Of a DNA stretch of 64,000 nucleotides, positions 60,635 to 64,000 are shown in pieces; within the stretch, counting starts at the first letter, position 1, and every line of letters begins with the position of its first letter. A program made the translations under genes and the position numbers. The DNA is from Clostridia bacterium. Its GTDB lineage: Bacteria; Bacillota; Clostridia; Christensenellales; Borkfalkiaceae. The stretch covers positions 62,001 to 126,000 of the forward strand of contig JAFQEA010000005.1 in assembly GCA_017399185.1 (NCBI GenBank). Reading direction: 5' to 3'. Below the pieces are notes generated by a model. It was given only the letters and a program-made list of their open reading frames with translations, had not been told where the DNA came from and made no database searches.

Positions 60635-61906
60635 ATGAGTAAGAAAAAATCCATAGTCGTTCTCATCCTAACGTTTGTACTTATCGCGGTATTGTCAGTT
60701 GCTTGCTTTGCAAGCTTTGCAATCCCAGGTTCAACGAAGGATTATAATTCGATTTTAAGCCTTATCCCAAGGGGCATCGACTTATCGGGCGGCTATTACG
60801 TCGTTTTAACACCAAAGGTTACGTCTGGCGAAGGCGAAACCACAGCTGATCAAGTTGAAAGTGCAATGGAAATTTTACGTGCACGTCTTGACGACAAAGG
60901 TTTCACCGAAGCAACGATTTCCATTCAGAACCAAACAAGCATCAGGGTTGAAGTGCCTGAAGTTGAAAACGCAGAAGAAATTTTGCAAATCATCGGTAAC
61001 ACAGGTACGTTATCCTTCCAGGACTCTTCCAAGCACGAATGGTTATCCGGTCAAGACATCAAGTCTGCCGCAGCTGCTTACGACCAACAAAACGGCGGTT
61101 ACGTTTGCGTTTTAGACTTTACTGACAGCGGTATTTCCAAATTCAGCGAAGCAACAGGCGCAATCAAAGACATGGAAGACCCAACAATGTACATCTATTT
61201 AGGTGATACACTTGTTTCTCAACCAAAGGTTTCCGTTCAAATCACCAACTCATCTGCACAAATCACCGGCTTTAGCGATTTTGAATCTGCAGACGCTGTT
61301 GCATCTGTTATCGATAACGGTATTTTACCTATTGAATACGACGTTAGCGAATCAAGGGCAATTTCTGCACGTTTAGGTCAAAACGCTATTGAAAAGAGCT
61401 TGCTTGCAGCAGGTATTGGTATTCTCTGCATTTTCGTATTATTGATCGTTATCTATCGCGGTATGGGTATTGCATCTTGCATTTCACTTATCCTTTACGT
61501 ACTTTCATATATCGTATTACTTGCAGTTATTCCAAACATTCAAATCACACTTCCGGGTATTGCAGGTATCTTACTTTCAATCGGTATGGCGGTTGACGGC
61601 AACGTTGTTATTTTTGAAAGAATCAAAGCTGCTTATAAAGAAGGTAAGCTTAACACGGCAGTTGAAACAGGCTTTAAGAGCGCGCTTATCACTATCGTTG
61701 ACTCAAACGTAACGACAATTTTATCAGCTATCGTATTGTGGATCTTATGCCCAGGTACAATCAAGGGCTTTGCAATCACGCTTTTAGTTGGTATTGCGCT
61801 TTCACTGCTTGCTTCATTGGTATTCACAAGATGGATGCTTAAGGTTGTTAGCCCACTTCACAAAGATAAAGAAGTTTTCTTCAACTTAAAAAAGGGGGTA
61901 GCTTAA
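60635..61906 (+). CDS. secD: Protein translocase subunit SecD
   Basis: 423 residues. Six spans; the first near residues 8-30, then the large external P1 domain (LIPRGIDLSGGYYVVL ... ILRARLDDKGFTEATISIQ ... LSFQDSS) and the cytoplasmic-side signature GLLLSIGMAVDGNVVIFERI (here GILLSIGMAVDGNVVIFERIKAAYKEGK). It uses the proton motive force to complete protein export. AGGAGG ribosome site. secF starts 1 bp after its stop. Confidence 0.96.
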   Translation: MSKKKSIVVLILTFVLIAVLSVACFASFAIPGSTKDYNSILSLIPRGIDLSGGYYVVLTPKVTSGEGETTADQVESAMEILRARLDDKGFTEATISIQNQTSIRVEVPEVENAEEILQIIGNTGTLSFQDSSKHEWLSGQDIKSAAAAYDQQNGGYVCVLDFTDSGISKFSEATGAIKDMEDPTMYIYLGDTLVSQPKVSVQITNSSAQITGFSDFESADAVASVIDNGILPIEYDVSESRAISARLGQNAIEKSLLAAGIGILCIFVLLIVIYRGMGIASCISLILYVLSYIVLLAVIPNIQITLPGIAGILLSIGMAVDGNVVIFERIKAAYKEGKLNTAVETGFKSALITIVDSNVTTILSAIVLWILCPGTIKGFAITLLVGIALSLLASLVFTRWMLKVVSPLHKDKEVFFNLKKGVA

Positions 61907-61907
61907 T

Positions 61908-62906
61908 ATGTTAAAACTTTCTGAAAATTCAAAAATCGTTCAAAAGTTTAAATACGTTATTTTAGTTTCATTAGTTATCCTTTTAGTGGGTATCGGCTTT
62001 GCCGTATATCGCGGTTGCACCAACCAAAGCATTTTAAACTTTGGTATTGACTTTACAGGCGGTGCTATTATTGAGATTTCTTCTGACGAAGCTATTGACG
62101 CCCAAAAGATTAAAGACATTATCGCAAGGGAAAAATTCCACATCACAGGCGACGTTCAACAGTCTGTTATCGACGGTACAAACGTTTACGAAGTACGTTT
62201 AGCTTACAGATACGACGGCAAGACACCTGAAGATGAAGTTGCGTTTATTGAAAGCATTTATAAGGAAAATTACGATTTTGACCTTTGTGCTATGATCCAA
62301 AACGAATTAGGCTTGGAAGCAGATGCAGTTAAAGGTTACGAAGTTGGTAAGACCGCAAGTGATTCATTAACAACCATGGCAATCATTGCTACAATCGTTG
62401 CTCTTGTTGTTATGCTTATCTATATCGTTATCCGCTTTACGTTCTCAAGCGCACTTGCTGCAGTTTGCACACTTTTACACGACGTTATCATTATGTTCGC
62501 GTTAATGTCAATCTTTAACATTGCAATCAACTCAACGTTCATCGCTGCAGTTATTACAATCATTGGTTACTCAATCAACGCAACAATCGTTATCTTCGAC
62601 CGCGTAAGGGCTGAAATCAAGCTTGGTTCAACCAAATCTGATATTGAAATCGCTAACGCAAGCGTTTACAAGGCTTTAAACGTTAACATTTTAGCATCTG
62701 TAACAACGCTTATCATGGTTGTATTCCTTGTTATCTTAAGCGTTTCTTCAATTGGCGAATTTATCTTCCCAATTATCTTCGGTTTAGCTGCAGGCGCTTA
62801 CTCGGCAATCTTCGTTGCACCGGCACTTTGGGTACAATTCAGAAAAATTGGCGCTAAAATCAAGACAAAAAAGAACTATGACGGCGCACAAAAGAAAAAA
62901 GCATAA
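61908..62906 (+). CDS. secF: Protein translocase subunit SecF
   Basis: 332 residues. FGIDFTGGAIIEI in the external domain and the signature GYSINATIVIFDRVRAEIKLG with the SecF-type ASVYKALNVNILASVTTLI. Six spans. Forms the SecDF complex with the preceding product. GGGGG ribosome site lies inside the end of secD; coupled translation. Confidence 0.96.
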   Translation: MLKLSENSKIVQKFKYVILVSLVILLVGIGFAVYRGCTNQSILNFGIDFTGGAIIEISSDEAIDAQKIKDIIAREKFHITGDVQQSVIDGTNVYEVRLAYRYDGKTPEDEVAFIESIYKENYDFDLCAMIQNELGLEADAVKGYEVGKTASDSLTTMAIIATIVALVVMLIYIVIRFTFSSALAAVCTLLHDVIIMFALMSIFNIAINSTFIAAVITIIGYSINATIVIFDRVRAEIKLGSTKSDIEIANASVYKALNVNILASVTTLIMVVFLVILSVSSIGEFIFPIIFGLAAGAYSAIFVAPALWVQFRKIGAKIKTKKNYDGAQKKKA

Positions 62907-62922
62907 TAAATATTAACGCATC

Positions 62923-62958
62923 GGCGGGCGGACTATGGTTTCCGTCCGCCTAATTTTT
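62923..62958 (+). terminator. Terminator after secF
   Basis: GGCGGAC / GTCCGCC with a 10-base loop, then TAATTTTTT. Confidence 0.88.
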
Positions 62959-62978
62959 TAAAACGACAGGGGGCAAAG

Positions 62979-64000
62979 ATGAACTTCCGCATAAAAAACG
63001 CACACAGTGACGAAATAGTCGCGATAGCAAACAAACTATCCCTGCAGCCCGAAACGGTTGCTATTTTGTCAAGCCGCGGCATTAAAACCGAAGAAGAAAT
63101 CAAATATTTTTTAAGCCCCGGTCGTCATCACTTTAAAGACCCATTTTTGCTTGGGGGCGTAAAGGAAACGGTTGAAAGGCTTCAAATCGCCAAGGAAATG
63201 GAAGAAACTGTCGTTGTTTACGGCGACTACGATGCTGACGGCATCTGCGCAACTGCTATTATGTATCTTGCGCTTACTGAATTTGGAATTAACGCCGTGC
63301 CGTTCGTGCCTGAAAGGGCAACGGGCTACGGGCTTTCTATAGAAAATATTGATTATATTATGGATACCTATCTGCCGTCCTTACTTATCACGGTGGATTG
63401 CGGTATCAGCGGCAAAAAAGAAGTAGAATATCTTAAGGATTTAGCGGTTGACGTAATCGTTACCGACCATCACGAGCTACCGCAAGAGCTACCCGACTGC
63501 ACTACGGTAAACTGCAAAATCAAATCCGACTACGGCTTTGACGGGCTTTGCGGTGCGGGCGTTGCGTTCAAGATTGCTTGCGCCCTAATAGGCGAGCGCG
63601 CGTATAAATATTTGGATTATGCAGCCCTTGCCACCATTGCGGACAGCATGCCGCTAACAGACGAAAACCGCGATATCGTTTTTGAAGGTGTAAAAGCAAT
63701 CAAAAACGGTGATGCTTCAAAAGGGATAAGGGAGCTTATCGCCATTGCAAACGTGCGTGAAGTCAACTCAACCGCGCTTGCCTTTACCATTGCGCCGCGC
63801 ATAAACGCTGCAGGGCGTATGGGGGATGCAAACGCCGCCTTAAAACTGTTGATTTCTGACGATAACGGGCTTATAGAGCAACTTTCTGTAAAATTAAACA
63901 ACTATAACGTGCGCCGTCAAGCTGATTCGGAGCTACTTTATCAAGGCGCAAGACAAAAGCTTATTTCAACTGCGTACGGCAAAAAGATTATCATTTTGGA
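62979..64000 (+). CDS. recJ: Single-stranded-DNA-specific exonuclease RecJ (3' end off window)
   Basis: First 340 codons of a DHH-family 5'-3' exonuclease. ATG at 62979 with AGGGGG six bases upstream. Motifs: YGDYDADGICATAI (motif I, residues about 77-90), LLITVDCGIS (motif II), VIVTDHHELP (DHH, motif III) and LCGAGVAFKI (motif IV), followed by the start of the DHHA1 domain (APRINAAGRMGDANAALKLL). It degrades 5' single strands in recombination and mismatch repair. Its position after secDF is standard for Clostridia. Confidence 0.95.
   Translation, partial: MNFRIKNAHSDEIVAIANKLSLQPETVAILSSRGIKTEEEIKYFLSPGRHHFKDPFLLGGVKETVERLQIAKEMEETVVVYGDYDADGICATAIMYLALTEFGINAVPFVPERATGYGLSIENIDYIMDTYLPSLLITVDCGISGKKEVEYLKDLAVDVIVTDHHELPQELPDCTTVNCKIKSDYGFDGLCGAGVAFKIACALIGERAYKYLDYAALATIADSMPLTDENRDIVFEGVKAIKNGDASKGIRELIAIANVREVNSTALAFTIAPRINAAGRMGDANAALKLLISDDNGLIEQLSVKLNNYNVRRQADSELLYQGARQKLISTAYGKKIIIL

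Overview
The window reads as a chromosomal segment of a low-to-moderate GC, strictly anaerobic, Gram-positive bacterium, most likely a gut member of the class Clostridia. The support is consensus sigma-A promoters (TTGACA, 17 bp, TATAAT), strong AGGAGG-type ribosome sites, lipoproteins and Gram-positive signal peptides, anaerobe oxygen defence (flavodiiron protein, desulfoferrodoxin), and the clostridial order ruvC-ruvA-ruvB-queA-tgt-yajC-(TIGR04086-like)-secD-secF-recJ. I cannot assign genus or species from sequence alone. The first gene (potA) and last gene (recJ) run off the window.

Layout. 1-3.3 kb (minus strand): polyamine transporter ATPase potA with its XRE-cupin regulator and a clear operator, then a DUF4956 membrane protein and a bacterial PH-domain membrane protein. 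3.5-6.3 kb: ABC-F protein, DUF1292 protein, ruvX and a YtxH-like protein. 6.5-9.5 kb: tRNA-Leu, a hairpin-array repeat, a GNAT enzyme, a LuxR-tailed regulator with two palindromic sites, and a small Cys-rich protein. 9.6-15 kb: two large exported, C-terminally anchored proteins (GLUG/coiled-coil protein; papain-like peptidase with InlB-like repeats). 15.1-19.8 kb: flavodiiron protein, two near-identical 167-bp hairpin arrays, desulfoferrodoxin and an M13 peptidase. 19.9-32.2 kb: a YegP-domain protein, two FAD oxidoreductases overlapping a RimK-like ligase, a metallo-beta-lactamase-fold protein, a Rho homologue whose ATPase motifs are destroyed, a glutamine-amidotransferase-like hydrolase, an MTA/SAH nucleosidase-SDR-SGNH cluster, a deacetylase-like protein overlapping an M16 peptidase, and a GNAT-like protein.

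32.2-44.9 kb: tRNA-Ser, then a complete starch/maltodextrin locus: pullulanase lipoprotein, probable starch-binding lipoprotein, maltodextrin ABC transporter (malE, malF, malG), alpha-amylase lipoprotein and an over-long MalK-type ATPase. Surface enzymes would debranch and shorten alpha-glucans, binding proteins would capture oligosaccharides, and MalEFGK would import them. 45-50 kb: MATE exporter, small membrane protein, anion permease and a tandem pair of membrane proteins with a C2H2-like finger and a PH-like domain. 50.2-53.1 kb: infC (ATT start, attenuated leader)-rpmI-rplT, an rRNA methylase and yebC. 53.1-54.7 kb: a structured intergenic element and an HtrA-type lipoprotein protease. 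54.8-64 kb: the ruv/que/sec/recJ block.

The most unusual signals are (a) a dispersed ~26-35 bp motif with a CTATAG-like centre in many intergenic gaps and apparently also inside genes, (b) three compound hairpin-array elements sharing one architecture but two different spacer words, (c) the ATPase-dead Rho homologue, (d) the finger/PH membrane-protein pair, (e) a MalK with a long TOBE-like tail, and (f) an intergenic element with mutually exclusive pairing. No phage, CRISPR array, transposase or antibiotic-resistance island was found.
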